The notes beneath the pieces were generated by a model that saw nothing but the letters and a program-made list of their open reading frames with translations, had not been told where the DNA came from and made no database searches. 64,000 nt of DNA from Clavelina lepadiformis (taxonomy: Eukaryota > Chordata > Ascidiacea > Aplousobranchia > Clavelinidae): assembly GCF_947623445.1 (NCBI RefSeq), contig NC_135248.1, forward strand, positions 682,001 through 746,000, given 5' to 3'. Positions within the stretch are counted from its first letter, which is position 1. Each line of letters begins with the position of its first letter. Positions 12,853 to 24,874 of this stretch are shown here, in pieces. The position numbers and the translations under genes are program-made.

Positions 12853-14819
12853 TTTGCAGAAAGATTCTGTTTATCGTTTCTTGTTCTTGTTGTAGCAAAT
12901 AACTCCCAATAAACTTTTCCCGTAATCCTTCGCACTTCTGACCAAAGCAACTACTCCTGCCACAACAAAGCGTGTGTTGCTGAGAAAACTCCCGCGAAAT
13001 AGTCACGCACGACCGATTTCCCGCCACCGAGGCCTTTATGGGTTTAGTGGCCGTGCTAGTTGTTACCAACAATTATTATCTTAGTAATTTTTGAGCACGT
13101 TTTAAACCTTTTCGGCTTTATTACTTTTTCCTGTTCATCAGGACAAGCTAACAACGAATGGCTTGATTTTTTTATCTTCAACGCGTTTTTGATGAAAAAT
13201 TAAATGGTTGTTAGAAAATGACGTTTGTTAAATATTCACTAAAACAGTATTATGTTGTTGGAAAGGGCGAAGTGTGAGCGAAATATTGTAATTGATGTTT
13301 GCAATATTTCTAACAAGGAGTTCTTAATTATACTAAAAAAATTTCGAATTTTATCGTTTTAGCGAATATTTATGATCACCTTGTTTCAGCTGCTTCCAAA
13401 TTTCTCAAACAAATCGCTTGTTATCATTTGCAAAATTGAATTTTGCTTGATGCGCTCAGATAAATTTCATGTCACAAAAACAAGATTGACCTTGTTGCTT
13501 TCCATCCTCGTGACCGGATTAAATTTCTTATCTGGATTATTCCTTTCTGACCAACATCGCTTCCATATGTCACATTTTTTCCTCACTTCTCGTTTATTGA
13601 TTCATTTCACTTTTACCGCAATATGGAAGTGAAGGAAAAATCGCCGCGAGCAAGATTGCCGCCAACTTATTAGAAACTCAAAGTGTTTGAGACAAACTGT
13701 TATTGCAAAAAAATGATTATCCGAGTTACATGTTGACAGTCATTAGCCCACCTTGATCGCTGCAGGCAGAGCATTGTTATAAGATTGAGAGGAAACATTC
13801 GTACATCGCAGAAATCTCCCATCGACTTTTAATGAACAGCTGAACAACGGCAATATAGTTTGGAGATTTGACTAGTTGTGGACAAGGAACAACCATATCA
13901 TAAAAAGGCACATTACATTATTACGAACACAATGATCAGTGCAGAAATAGACATCTTTTTTACAAAAAGAAATGTCTATATTTTGTAAATAAACATATCT
14001 ACTCCTGCACTCGTTGTCCTGAATACAACATTTTAGTAAAGCGAAGTAATTTCATCTTTACCCAATTTTTTTGAGGAGTGTTAATTTTTCTTTAACCTTC
14101 GGTTCCTTGAGAAACTCGTTTTTTGTGGTACTTTAGGTTCACCATCTGTGCGTTTGTTTACTTTCATGAGCTTTAAAGCTGAAGCATTTCATGTCAATTT
14201 CGAAGTGCGCTGAGACATGTGAACAAGCTCTCGATTATTTGGACGCATCTGTAGTATTCGAAGTCTTGTGACGTTTCCAACAAAACGTAAGTGTTTTGTG
14301 TGTTTTGTAGATCGTAGTATCGAGCGATGTTTAAATAATTAGCTACATTCTAACAGGCTATAGCCTGGCCTGTTTTCTATCCTGTCTTGGTTCTAATGTC
14401 TGCGTGTCCGGTCTGCGTACGAGTCATAAACCCAACACTTTACTCATAAATATTTCATGCTTTTGCCATATACGGTACTTTGTGACGTTTCCCAGTCAGT
14501 TAAGACTGGAATCCAGGAACAGTGGAAAGTTAATAATATTAAATTTTTAGGATCTCAGTAAAATCCTGAAAAGGCTGAAATGAAGAAAATAGGCCAAGTT
14601 GGGAAACACTGTTTTCAATTTCAGCCCTTTCAGTCCGTTAGTGTGTCCTCAATTTTATTCCATTTGCAAATGTATCCGCAAATTTTAAAAAACAACCACA
14701 AACTTGATCTTTGATATAAAATTGGGAAAGTTTGGCTTGTCTGCACGTATGGTAGCCTGATCATGTACGTAGCCAAAGTGGAAAGTGTGGCACCTACACT
14801 TGCCAGACTTAGCAATGTC

Positions 14820-14921
14820 GGTTCTAGTGCAGAAGTGCACAACCAGCTGACGTCACCATTAGAGTAGCTGAGGTCTAGTATACAAATGTATCCTGTGGTT
14901 GTGCACTTCTGCACTAAACCC
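14820..14921. mobile_element. About 100-bp MITE with near-perfect terminal inverted repeats
   Basis: The left arm reads GGTTCTAGTGCAGAAGTGCA and continues CAACCA. The right arm, reverse-complemented, reads GGGTTTAGTGCAGAAGTGCA and continues CAACCA. The arms are about 26 bp with one or two mismatches around a roughly 50-bp centre, so the unit could fold as a hairpin. A related copy lies at 22876-22950 in a DENND6 intron. The transposon superfamily is not identifiable from the ends. Confidence 0.65.
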
Positions 14922-15259
14922 GCTATGTCCATGCCAAACTTTTTTTACCGCGAATTTGTTGCAAACAAACAAGACAAATTAGCGTGTTTGAACACCAAGT
15001 TGGAATAAATAAACAAAGATTTGATGCTTCAATGTCACCATCAGGCCAGAACTTGTGTCTTGGTTTTCTGTAAAAAACTGTCGTACTTCCCAGTTGGGGC
15101 TATTACACTTACGCACTCCGAATTTAAAGCTTGAATGGGAAGAAATTATGACATTAAAAATTCATCTCGATTTTCGCACATTTTTTTGGAAAAATCACGT
15201 CTCTTTTGCTTTTGCACCCCAAATTGAAGGTTTGAATGGGAAGAAGCTATGAGGTAATA

Positions 15260-15318
15260 GAAAAGAAATTATGACGTGACAATTCCTCACTACTCGATCC
15301 TGATATGGCAAAAGCAAA
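15260..15318. repeat. Dispersed repeat, copy 1 (second copy at 23279-23337)
   Basis: Both copies contain 'gaaaagaaattatga', then 'tactcgatcctgatatgg', then 'gcaaaag', separated by the same distances. They are over 80% alike by eye. One is intergenic and the other lies in a DENND6 intron, both in plus orientation. Nothing shows what mobilised it. Confidence 0.55.
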
Positions 15319-15707
15319 AGCGACTTGAGAAATCCACATCTGTTTTGACTTTCCAACCTGTGTTTAAAGAAGAAGTTTGCTGGTAGTTGAATATCACTAC
15401 CAAAGGTGTGACCATTGTACACCCAAGACTTGTCATCGTGAACGTCAAACTTCTTCTCTCTTTCATGAGCAAAAAAGACAAAACTAGAAGTTTGAATAAC
15501 TATTTAAATAGTAGTGCATAAAGGCTGGTCTAGGCTTGGTGCACATTGTCGAATCAAAACTTCTCTGCAAATTGCTCAATTTTTGGTTGAAAATTTAATT
15601 ATATTAAATAGATAAAAAATAATTGCTGGTGTATTGGTTCAATTTGCTTTCTGTTTATCAAGTAATTTCTGGTGTGAGTCGGCTGGTCAAGCACTTCCAA
15701 ATATAAA

Positions 15708-18700
15708 ATGAGTGAAGAAGACTCAAGAAGTTCCGAGGATGAGACATCAGAGGATGAAGACATCAACGATTATTACAACAACAATGAAGATGACTTCATA
15801 GACAACAGTGACGTGGAAAGTGGCCAAGATGGGGAGGAAATAATGACAAGTGATTATTATTCAAGCAACGAATATATCAGGTAGTTATCATCAATTAATA
15901 TGTTAAGCGCCTGTTTATTTTTTGCTGTGTATTTGCGCTTTTTTAAATATATTAAAGAAGCATTTTTCTTTTCTTGTTTTAAAATGCATGTAAAGCTTTT
16001 TTAGGTTTTCTCAATAATTTTTGATGTGGTTGTTGAAACAGAATACTTCATTCACTGATTTCTTTGTGAATGTTTTAATTTTATTTGAACACAGAAAGCG
16101 AATGCAGGAGTTGGAATATTATGATTACCAGTGTTTAACCGGGACAGAAGTTGAAGAAAAACTTGCAAAAGATACAGAGACGACGGCAGAGTTGCTGAAT
16201 ATATCGCCTCCATTGGCGCAATTGGTTCTTCTTGCTAATAAATGGAAAATCACGGCTATTAACACTCGGTAGTAAAGTTTCAGTGAAGTGGTTACTGCAA
16301 GTGTGTTTGTCACGTTCACTTTTTTTGCTTCACTGCCCAAATAACTTCAGCTCTTGCAAAATAATAAAACATTTCAGAAGACAAATGTTCCATATTGGTG
16401 TTTTTGCTGGTACCATAGTAATTTAATTGGACCATTTTTTATTGTCAAATCATTTTCAGGTTAAAGTTGTCCCCTGTTGAACGAGGCAAACTTCTTGTGG
16501 AAAGCGGGGTCATTGCTGTGTTGCCATCACACTTCAAACATCGCACTGAGCACAAAAAGCTGTCACTGAAGAGCACTGTCAGCTGTGGTGTCTGCTTCGA
16601 TGTGTTTCCTGTGAGTGGCGTCACTTGGTTGTCTTGCAAACATATGTTTTGTCGAGAGTGTTGGACCCAGCACATCGATTTCACTGTGAAGGAAGGAATG
16701 AACGCTGGTGAGTAGTTAAGTAGTGTAAGGGGTAATTTTCTCTGCTACTGTGCTGTGAAACAATTGTTCAATTCCTTCTGTGGTTGAACTTTTCAAATAA
16801 GTTAACGATGTTCAAAACTGTTTTTGTGCTTTCCTATTCATCTTCCATGTGCTCCAGGCATTCCGTGCATGGAGAATGATTGTTCAGTGCTTTGTCCCAT
16901 TGACTTTGTGGAGCAGTTTTTGAAAGGTGACTCTGCACGACTCTACCATGACCACTTATTCCGAATATCCGTGACGACTCATTATCGGTGTCGATTTTGT
17001 CCCGGTGTTGATTGTCCTGTCGTACTTTTTGCCGAAACCCCAAAGCCAAGACGTGTAACATGCAAGAGATGCAAGATGTCATGCTGGTATGCTCGTAATT
17101 GTCCATTCAATCCAGATCCATTGCCCTGATACAAATGTAGTCTTGATCTTATATATTGCTATAACATATGTCTGTCTTATAATATATGTGATAACTTGAA
17201 TGTTACTTTTAAAGAATTAATGTATTGAAGTTAAACCTCTTGACAGCTTTGAATGTGGAAACGAGTATCACGTACCAACCGATTGCGAAACGATTAAGAA
17301 GTGGTTGGTTAAGTGCGCCGACGATTCGGAAACTGCAAACTACATCAGCGCAAACACCAAAGATGTGAGATATAAGATGTTTATGTGTGAGAGTGCTAAT
17401 TTTGATCTAATTGATGTCTAACTTTTCAGTGCCCAGCCTGCCACATCTGTATCGAGAAGAATGGAGGGTGCAACCATATTGTAAGTTGCAGATTTTCATT
17501 AAAAGAATAAAACACGTTTTGGAATTGGGTTATTTTGAAATGATGTTAATTATGCTCATGTTTTGTGTTTCAGCAATGTTCTAAGTGCAAGCACAGTGAG
17601 TCGTCGTTTCTCTAATTCAACTCAATATTGTGTTGGAAATTGTCAGAATTTAAAGATTTCATAAAACATGAAGTGTGCTGTGTTTGTTGCAATCCTCGCA
17701 ACTATTTGGTTCAACAAGGAATTGAAAGAGTTATAAAAATTTTAAGATTTCTGTTGGATGTGCTTGGGAGACTGGAAGGCCCACGGCAATTCTTATTATG
17801 AATGCAGTAAATATAAAGAAAACCCGACGATGACAAACTCGAGCCAACAGACTCAAGCCAGAGAAGCGTTGAAGAAGTATCTTTTCTACTTCCACAGGGT
17901 CAGCACGACTTAGATGCCATGACACGGTTTAAAACTTTAAGTGGAGGCAAAGTTGGCTCCAAGCAACAAATAGTTTCTCATATTTACTCATGTTGGCAAC
18001 AACTTGGTGCTTGTTGTAATTTTTGCAAAACTTTTGTCATAAAATTGGCGTTAGTCCATATTTGTTCGATGTAATCGCGCTTACTGCAGATATTAATTAA
18101 CATTTACTTTGCATCAATCCTAAGATAACTTCAGTTATTGATTGAACTGTTGTCTTCACTGGGGACCAAGGTCGCTGATACTGACGATATTTTTATCAGT
18201 GGGAGAATCACAGTCAGAGTCTCCGTCTTGAGTCAAACGCGCGCATGAAGATTCAATCCCAGATCGAGGAGAAAATGAACAGGAGCGAAGGGACATGGAT
18301 CGATTGGCAATACCTGCTCCGCGCCGGGGAACTTCTCGCCAAGGTTTGTCAATGCTGACTGGTTAGGGCAGTTTTTCTCCAACTTTTTGCGATCGCGTAC
18401 CACTCATTCGATTCTTTACTACACTGCGTACCACCTGGCTCCTGAATGACTTATTTTACTCAAATGTACCGGTATTTATAGTTATTACTGTTATTACTAT
18501 GCCATAACACCAATGAATAGCAAGAAAACACAATTTAATTTGATGGAAGCAACTGTTTCTTCTGCACAAGCTTGTCTATCCGGGGCAGCACATTACTCAC
18601 AGCACATCGAAAATCTTGTTCAGCGGTACCACTTAAAAAGCTGTCGCGTACCGCTAGTGGTACGCGTGCCACAGTTTGAGAACCACTGGGTTAGGGGTAT

Positions 18701-19084
18701 GCTTGAATATTTAAGTCATTGGTTGAATCAAGTGTTTGGTGAAGTGCAACTGAACCGAGCTTTAGCAGTTTGCTCGGAGACTTTTTCCAGTGCGCTGACG
18801 TGGTCTCACAAGTCATAGATCCCTGATCAGAAGTAAAATCATATATTTTCTACGTTCAGTGTCGCAACACATTGCACTACACCTACCCTCTCGCCTACTA
18901 CGCCGGGGGTGGCTCTGAGAAGGCCTTGTTCGAATATCAACAAGCCCAGCTGGAGGTGGAGATTGAGGGACTCGCATGGAAGCTGGAACACGCCGGGGAG
19001 TACCAGAGAGGGGAGGTTGAAAATCAGATGGACGTGTGCGAGAAGAGGACACAGACCCTACTTGCCAGATTCGTCGCAAATTGA
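15708..19084 (+). CDS. ARIH2: ARIH2 (Ariadne-2/TRIAD1), RBR E3 ubiquitin ligase
   Basis: Ten coding exons: 15708-15880, 16095-16268, 16460-16707, 16858-17086, 17247-17364, 17430-17480, 17574-17595, 17747-17898, 18200-18343 and 18860-19084. All borders are GT/AG and the frame is continuous. The acidic N-tail is followed by a UBA-like helix region ([16 protein letters not shown]), RING1 (CGVCFDVF...[10 protein letters not shown]), IBR ([10 protein letters not shown]...[12 protein letters not shown]) and RING2/Rcat ([18 protein letters not shown]...FCWMCLGDW), whose CNHxxC holds the catalytic cysteine. An Ariadne domain ends in [18 protein letters not shown]. The protein transfers ubiquitin by a RING/HECT hybrid mechanism with neddylated CUL5-RBX2. 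The 17574-17595 microexon is only 22 bases. AATAAA stands at 19501. A hAT MITE sits in the intron at 18369-18688 and does not touch splice sites. Confidence 0.94.
18369..18688. mobile_element. Non-autonomous hAT MITE (320 bp) in an ARIH2 intron
   Basis: The left end is CAGTTTTTCTCCAAC and the right end, reverse-complemented, is CAGTGGTTCTCAAAC, both typical hAT termini. 'gcgtaccac' is shared subterminally in inverted order. The element is flanked by a perfect 8-bp target duplication GGTTAGGG (18361-18368 and 18689-18696), the length expected for hAT. It contains no transposase. Confidence 0.92.
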
Positions 19085-20113
19085 TTGGACCCTTTCATAC
19101 AATTCTCTTCTTTAAAAGAAGACCATGGCACCACCTCTACATAAGGCGTTCTCTTGCGTTGGTTGTGCTGTGGTCGCTGCAAATTCAACTTTCTTAACTT
19201 TGTTTATGGACTGTAATGTCATGTCTTTGTAGTTTGCCCGCATTGGTGCAATGTGAAAATGTTTCTGCAAACTCATTGCAAGAATTAACTTAAAGATTCC
19301 TGGTCACTTGGCTGACCAGGAAACCTTATTTGAGAGTTTGAAGCAAACAATTAAGCTTTAGAAGATAATCGCATGTAATCCTCTCTCAAGTTTAATTGTG
19401 AAGCGTTTCTGATTCAACTATATTTCTATGTCTTGCCCCGTCACAGCTGGTGATTGTGAAAGGTCATTTGAGTTTGTCTCTTTCCACTGAACTACTTTGC
19501 AATAAACTTCTCACTGTTGACTAAGTTGCTGGTTTCACTTTATTGGGCATTGTGTTGTCCATGATGTATTGGGCATTGTTAAGTTGTAAATCAGCGATTC
19601 TCAACAAGTGGGTCAAGTTATTTATATTTATCACCAGACTACATTTCCATTTCTTGAAATCTCATCTGTTCCTTGTAGATGTTTTATTATTTACAAATTT
19701 GAGTCTTGTTAAGCTGAGATGAAACATAGGCTGTTAGTGAGGAATTCTATTATAACTCATTTACGCAGAACTTTGAGAAATTGGCCACGACAATAAAATG
19801 GTTGAGATCCTTCGGTTAAAATAAATAGAACATCATCTGATAAAAGTCATGAAATGCAAATTGTGACGTAAAGAAATGTTTAAGAAAATAAAGCAATTGC
19901 ACGACTGAGATGATCGAAGTGTTAAAACGTCATAAATATATAAACCAGTAATAAAGTTGAAACAAGACCCAGCACCAACACCAAATTACCTAAATATGTG
20001 CCACGATCTGTTGAAAGTTCCGCAAATGCAACAAGACTGGTGCTGACAGAAGGGCAGCTTGCTCAGGTAAGGTAGCAAGGTAACACTGAAGTAATTACGA
20101 TCTAGAAATGCTG
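19085..20113. other. 3'-to-3' spacer between convergent ARIH2 and DENND6
   Basis: This holds the ARIH2 3' UTR to about 19.52 kb and the DENND6 3' UTR. I see no coding exon and no clear repeat. Confidence 0.4.
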
Positions 20114-23100
20114 TCAGTCTTTCGACAAAATAGTTTGCAGATCTGGAGGCAACCTCTCTTTTATTGTTGTCAGCTGTGAGTTCAGTTTTTCTAAAGTTTT
20201 TTCTGAGACTTCGATTTTGTGCTCATTGACGAGGGAAACTTTCTGCTTCAATCTGAGCACAACATCCACCACCTCCACTTCACTCTTGCTCCCGCACCAA
20301 GATCTGAGATCCTGGAAAAGCCATAAAATCTTTCGGATAAAAACAAGTGAAACAATCAAAAACCTCTTAACCCCGGTCAAACCAAACGACGAACACAAAT
20401 AACAAAATTAAGGAGCAGACTTAATTTGACAACAAACAATAAAAACTGAAATTTCCATTAAAAAAAATTGGACTTAGATATGGGTTAGCCCATTCGCAGG
20501 TCAGTATGGTCACGTATGGTGATTGGTGTCCACTTATTTAGCCAAAGTGCTGCCTTAGCAAATGGCTCATTATTCCAAGTTACGGGTTTCATACAAAATG
20601 CAGCAAAACTGACATTGCTTAGTTTTTAACCAGAAAGTTAAGTGTTGACTTTTAGAAGCTAGTACGAGAGTTTAAGACAACTCTGTCAGAATTTCATCAA
20701 GTAAGTGACTTTGCTGCATTTTTAATCAAGTCCTCTCTGTAATTTCACAGCATTTGACATTTTTACAGTCTGTCACCCACACAGCAATTCCACAACTCAC
20801 CATTTCACTGAGCGCCACCAAGTGGAGAGACATCACCTTAGCTTCCATCTCTAAACGTCGTTGAATATGCCAATGCTGAAAGTTGGGGCTTCGTAAAAAT
20901 TGCCGATACAACCCGGTCCAATCACCTTTCGTGCCCGAGGTCAACTGAGGTCCATTGCTCTCGACCATCTGAAGGAATTCTTCGGGACGAAATGGTCGGA
21001 TTGACGGCGGGGCCTGAAAATGGCATAGACATCTTAACATTACAAAAAAGGGAGAGAATATTGAGAACCTATATTGGCAACATCTTGAATCTTAATCTGT
21101 GTCATCTACACAGTTAAAAATCTACCCAACTTACTCTCAGTGCTGAGATGTTCTTCTGCAGGGGCATGAGGCAGGCCATGTACCGCTCCAACGGGATGAC
21201 AAAGCTCTGAGTCAGCTCTAAGAAGTGTCGCTTCAGTTGATTGGACTGGACCCGTGATGACTGCTTCGACACCAATCCCTGGTCGAATCATGAGTAAGAA
21301 ATCACTCAATAAACATGACCAATGGCCATGAGTAGCTTATTATGACATGATAGTTTTACATAAAGGCAACATTTTATCAAACAATCTCTCTGGTAGCAGA
21401 TACCATCTCAACAATTGCACTACAAGTGACAAATTAAAATTGACGTTTAATATAATTTCATTTGTATAAATACATTTAATTAAGAAATTATAATACACAT
21501 ATCTTAACAAATAAACACAGAAATAAACCTTTGTAAAATTTTTCAGGAACATTTTATCTTTCTTCAAGAATGGTTTGTATTTGGTGAAGACCCCGGCTTT
21601 CTGGTCAAGTGCTTTCAACTTTGTCACCTTTTTCAGCTTTACATCGGAGTTTAGCAATGATGGGTTGGAACCTCCATAATTTGGCAGCCCCACACCAGAA
21701 AGTCTGACCACATGTGGCCAGTTTTGAAACGTTTTCGCAAAGAACGGGTTTGTAACTCCGAGCAAGACATGGGGCCTGAAAATGTGAGAACATTTGTCGC
21801 TAAATTCAAGTCAATGTGGAAGCAACAGCACAAATTTGAATTATGGTGAACCACTTAATGTCATAACTACATAACTACTCACGGATCCTGTATTTTTGTC
21901 GTGTATTCCTTGAACTCACTGTCATGGATGGTGAAATATGGTCGGTAGTCACACTGATACCTGCATGGGAGGAGACCGGTTAGTAAGAGAAGTCAATTTG
22001 TCAAGCAGTAAGGTTTTCTGCTCAAGGTAACACAGATGCTTTCTGAGTTTCACGGCGTGTCAGCCTTCCACTGTTATAGCAGCACTATCCCTAACACAGT
22101 TTAAGCTTTCAGGGCTCTGCGTATTTCTTCTTTCATTTAGCTACAACAAATTTAGTACAATACCATGCTTTCCAATCCAGTCAACGAACGATACAATAAA
22201 ATGTCACGGAATAATGCTAAAACTTTTAAAACCAAAAAATATTGAAGTAAGTGGAAATTTAACACTGCGACAACTTATAATATTCTTCGCTATTGATTGG
22301 TCAGCGTGCAACACAGGACCAGATACATGCAAAGATAAAAATTATCTTATTTAAATCAGCGACCAGCGTTAAGTTAAGTAGATTACCATCACCTGAGCGG
22401 ACTGATGCTTGATATGAAAGCAAGGACAGTCGATGCACAGAGAGTGGGTGATGTTGCCATGACAACCAGTGGTTCTCCGAGGAGGATGAGCTCCCAGATG
22501 AGATGAAGATGAGGCAGGATTTGCTGGAAGCTCTCAAAGAGATCTACTTCGTTGATTGAAGATAACGTCAACGAGGCAAGACTTGTTTTCTGACGATTCA
22601 ACGAACAAAAGGACTAGAAACAACTTAAGTTGAACCAAAACCTAAATATTACAGCAACAAACTTTGTCGATATTGTCGAGAAATGTTGTTCCCGGTTTAT
22701 CCTGCTTGGTAGGGATCCGGACCTGCAGGACCATCCCCATCAATGGAAGGCTCAGGGTCTTTCCTGGGATGGGACATGGCCATTGGTCAATGTCATGGCA
22801 AACTATAAAAATACAAAAACGCTTTTATATTGTGACTTCATACTTGTTCTTTTCAGCCAGTTATGACAAAGAAAGTTTGGGTCTAGTTCAGAAGTGCCCA
22901 ACCCCAGCTACCCAAATTGCTACATAATTTGGTTGTGCACTAGACCCAAAGATTCGACCGATATTGGCAAGTTTTTTGTCAATCGATTAAAATTTTCACC
23001 TGCTTCTAAACACGGTTCTCTGTTGTCAAAATATTCCGGTGCAATGATGTCAACAATGTCTTTGAAGAAATTAAAATATGGGAGAGAACTGAGAAGGACA

Positions 23101-23832
23101 ACAGATTTCTGGAAGTATCCTCTTTTCAAAGTTTTATCTCTAACTTGTCGAAAGTAAACGTATCCATAAAAATGTGTCTTGTCTTTCTACAACATAAGAA
23201 AATTTTGTTTAAGAACAAATTTCCCGATAAAAAATGAAATCAATCTTCACTTGTAGTTTTGACTTGAAAGCCTTGAATGAAAAGAAATTATGATGTAATA
23301 ACTTCTCAATACTCGATCCTGATATGGGAGTGCAAAAGAAAGAGAACCTAAATCATACCAAACTGTTTCCAGAATAACAACAACTGCAGACCCTAAATCA
23401 GTTACTGCCATCCAACACCAAGTATTGAAGCAATTACCAGTAGCGTAACAGGACAGTTTTTGTTTTGAATTCGATCCACTTCAGGTTTGTGAGACTTTGC
23501 AAGTTTTGATCTTCGAATGCGAAAACAATATTGTGTGTCTCCCATACAACCAGAGTTTGAATCGGGAAAAGCGAGGTAACAAATATTGGTCCTCTCCGTG
23601 TCACTCAACTCGATGTGTTTCGGATAAACAAACTTTTAAAGAAAAAAGCAAAAGTTTTAAATTTTAGCAATCAATCCTGACTAACAACAATACCAGATTG
23701 CAATACCTCCATCGCCTGACCAAGTTCCAAGTCAAAGGTCACTACAGCAATGCAATGGAGCCATTCTGAGAACTGGTCCCATGGCAGAGTTTTTCCCTCA
23801 TTTTCGTCTGGTTCGATCAGTTCATTCTCCAT
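20114..23832 (-). CDS. DENND6A: DENND6 (FAM116/AFI1 family), DENN-domain Rab GEF
   Basis: Ten coding exons on the minus strand: 23832-23707, 23632-23438, 23186-23000, 22802-22663, 22589-22393, 21960-21883, 21775-21529, 21278-21135, 21013-20802 and 20311-20114. Junctions are in frame, for example [24 protein letters not shown]. Diagnostic blocks are [108 protein letters not shown] and a C-terminal LP.DLQ.IL. They follow DENND6A/B in order (uDENN, cDENN, dDENN). DENND6 activates Rab14 on endosomes and so affects ADAM10 recycling and junctions. Invertebrates usually have one copy, so the A or B label is arbitrary. Confidence 0.92.
22876..22950. mobile_element. Short MITE related to the one at 14820, within a DENND6 intron
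   Basis: The left arm is TTTGGGTCTAGTTCAGAAGT and then GCCCAACC; the right arm, reverse-complemented, is TTTGGGTCTAGTGCACAACC. The shared words 'tctagt.cagaagtgc.caacc' tie it to the 14.8-kb copy. It lies between the exons that end at 23000 and start at 22802. Confidence 0.55.
23279..23337. repeat. Dispersed repeat, copy 2 (first copy at 15260-15318)
   Basis: It shares 'gaaaagaaattatga' and 'tactcgatcctgatatgg' with the copy near ARIH2 at the same spacing. It lies in the DENND6 intron between exons 2 and 3. Confidence 0.5.
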
Positions 23833-24613
23833 TTTATCAAAAATTAATCCACTTACGAAGAATGATAAAAGGAACCAAGCAAGATCCCTTATAGCCCCTC
23901 CATCTCTTTATCAAATATCTTGCAACAGATTTTCATGGTTTCATATCAGTTGCCAGCTTACATAAAACAAAAATCGGCCAGAAATCCAGAACAAAGTTAC
24001 TCCGATGTTCCTAGCATACACACAATCTCAAAAAGTTGAACTGCAAGAACAATTGAACCGCTAGGAACACTGTCCTACCGTTATTCAAAATACGCACAAC
24101 TATGTATTTTCGAGGTCGTGTTAATAGAAACCAGCAAGACAATTAACGCTATAATAATTACTAGACTATTTCTATGAACATTTTAAGCTTTCTAGGCTTT
24201 GTCACTTTCGCTCGCGCATCAGCACGTATGCTATTAGCAATGGTCTTCGTCCCTACCGCGCCAATGACTGATTGCGATCAGGAAGTCGAACGTCAATGAA
24301 ATCACTACTCACGGTTCTACTCCTTTTCGGGTTTGCTTTGGATGTTCTTTGCACACATTTACTCCGTCTCGAGTTCAGATTTACCGAACAAAAAGCTTCG
24401 TAGAAAGTGGGGATTTCTTAGTTTAAGACTCTTTCCATCTAAACATGGGCCTACAACCTACGTGTAATAAATAATTATAATAGGTAGGCTATTAAATTAA
24501 AACCAAGCTTTTCATCGCGTTTCGACTAAGTTAAAACTTGAAAGATGGTTAGGATTCCGGTTTGTGTTTTCCCTTGTATTTGTTCGTTGGTTTAGGTTGG
24601 GTATTCATAATTT
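23833..24613. other. Region upstream of DENND6
   Basis: This is the presumed DENND6 promoter and 5' UTR. It is non-coding as far as I can see, with no recognisable repeat. Confidence 0.35.
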
Positions 24614-24874
24614 ATGGATATATACAAAATAGATTTGAAACTCGAAAAATGTGTTGAATTTTTTCTCGGACTGCGGAAATTTTTTCTTCAATTTAAACCC
24701 AGCGATGATTGCTCGAAGCCCGAAGAACTAACATTTGTGCAGGCTCTGATTACAGCACAATTTTATTTGGCTTTTAGACATTTACGTCACTATTTTTTTT
24801 GTGACGTCAGTATTTGCAAGGCGTTACTAAAAAAACATGATGTTGCTATCGAAGACCTCATGAAAAAGATTTAA
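24614..24874 (+). CDS. Possible small hypothetical protein, unrecognised (86 residues)
   Basis: A single open frame starts MDIYKIDLKLEKCVEFFLG and ends in a Lys-rich EDLMKKI, with mixed helical composition and no transmembrane segment. Its codon use is plausible, and it stands alone in an intergenic region after DENND6. I do not recognise a family; it may be chance or one exon of a longer gene. Confidence 0.2.
   Translation: MDIYKIDLKLEKCVEFFLGLRKFFLQFKPSDDCSKPEELTFVQALITAQFYLAFRHLRHYFFCDVSICKALLKKHDVAIEDLMKKI

Larger units (their letters stand above)
12853..15707. other. Intergenic region between divergent MCM2 and ARIH2
   Basis: About 2.9 kb separate two head-to-head genes. The MCM2 promoter must lie right of 12852 and the ARIH2 promoter left of 15708. 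Apart from the small MITE at 14820-14921 and a dispersed repeat around 15260-15318, I find no coding exon with splice signals or a known motif. Confidence 0.4.

Noticed and set aside
13372-13632. 86-residue plus-strand open frame between MCM2 and ARIH2
   Set aside because: Composition is hydrophobic, T-rich and typical of random AT-rich DNA. No family pattern.
14630-14932. 100-residue minus-strand frame near 14.8 kb
   Set aside because: It runs through the MITE hairpin and has no motif.
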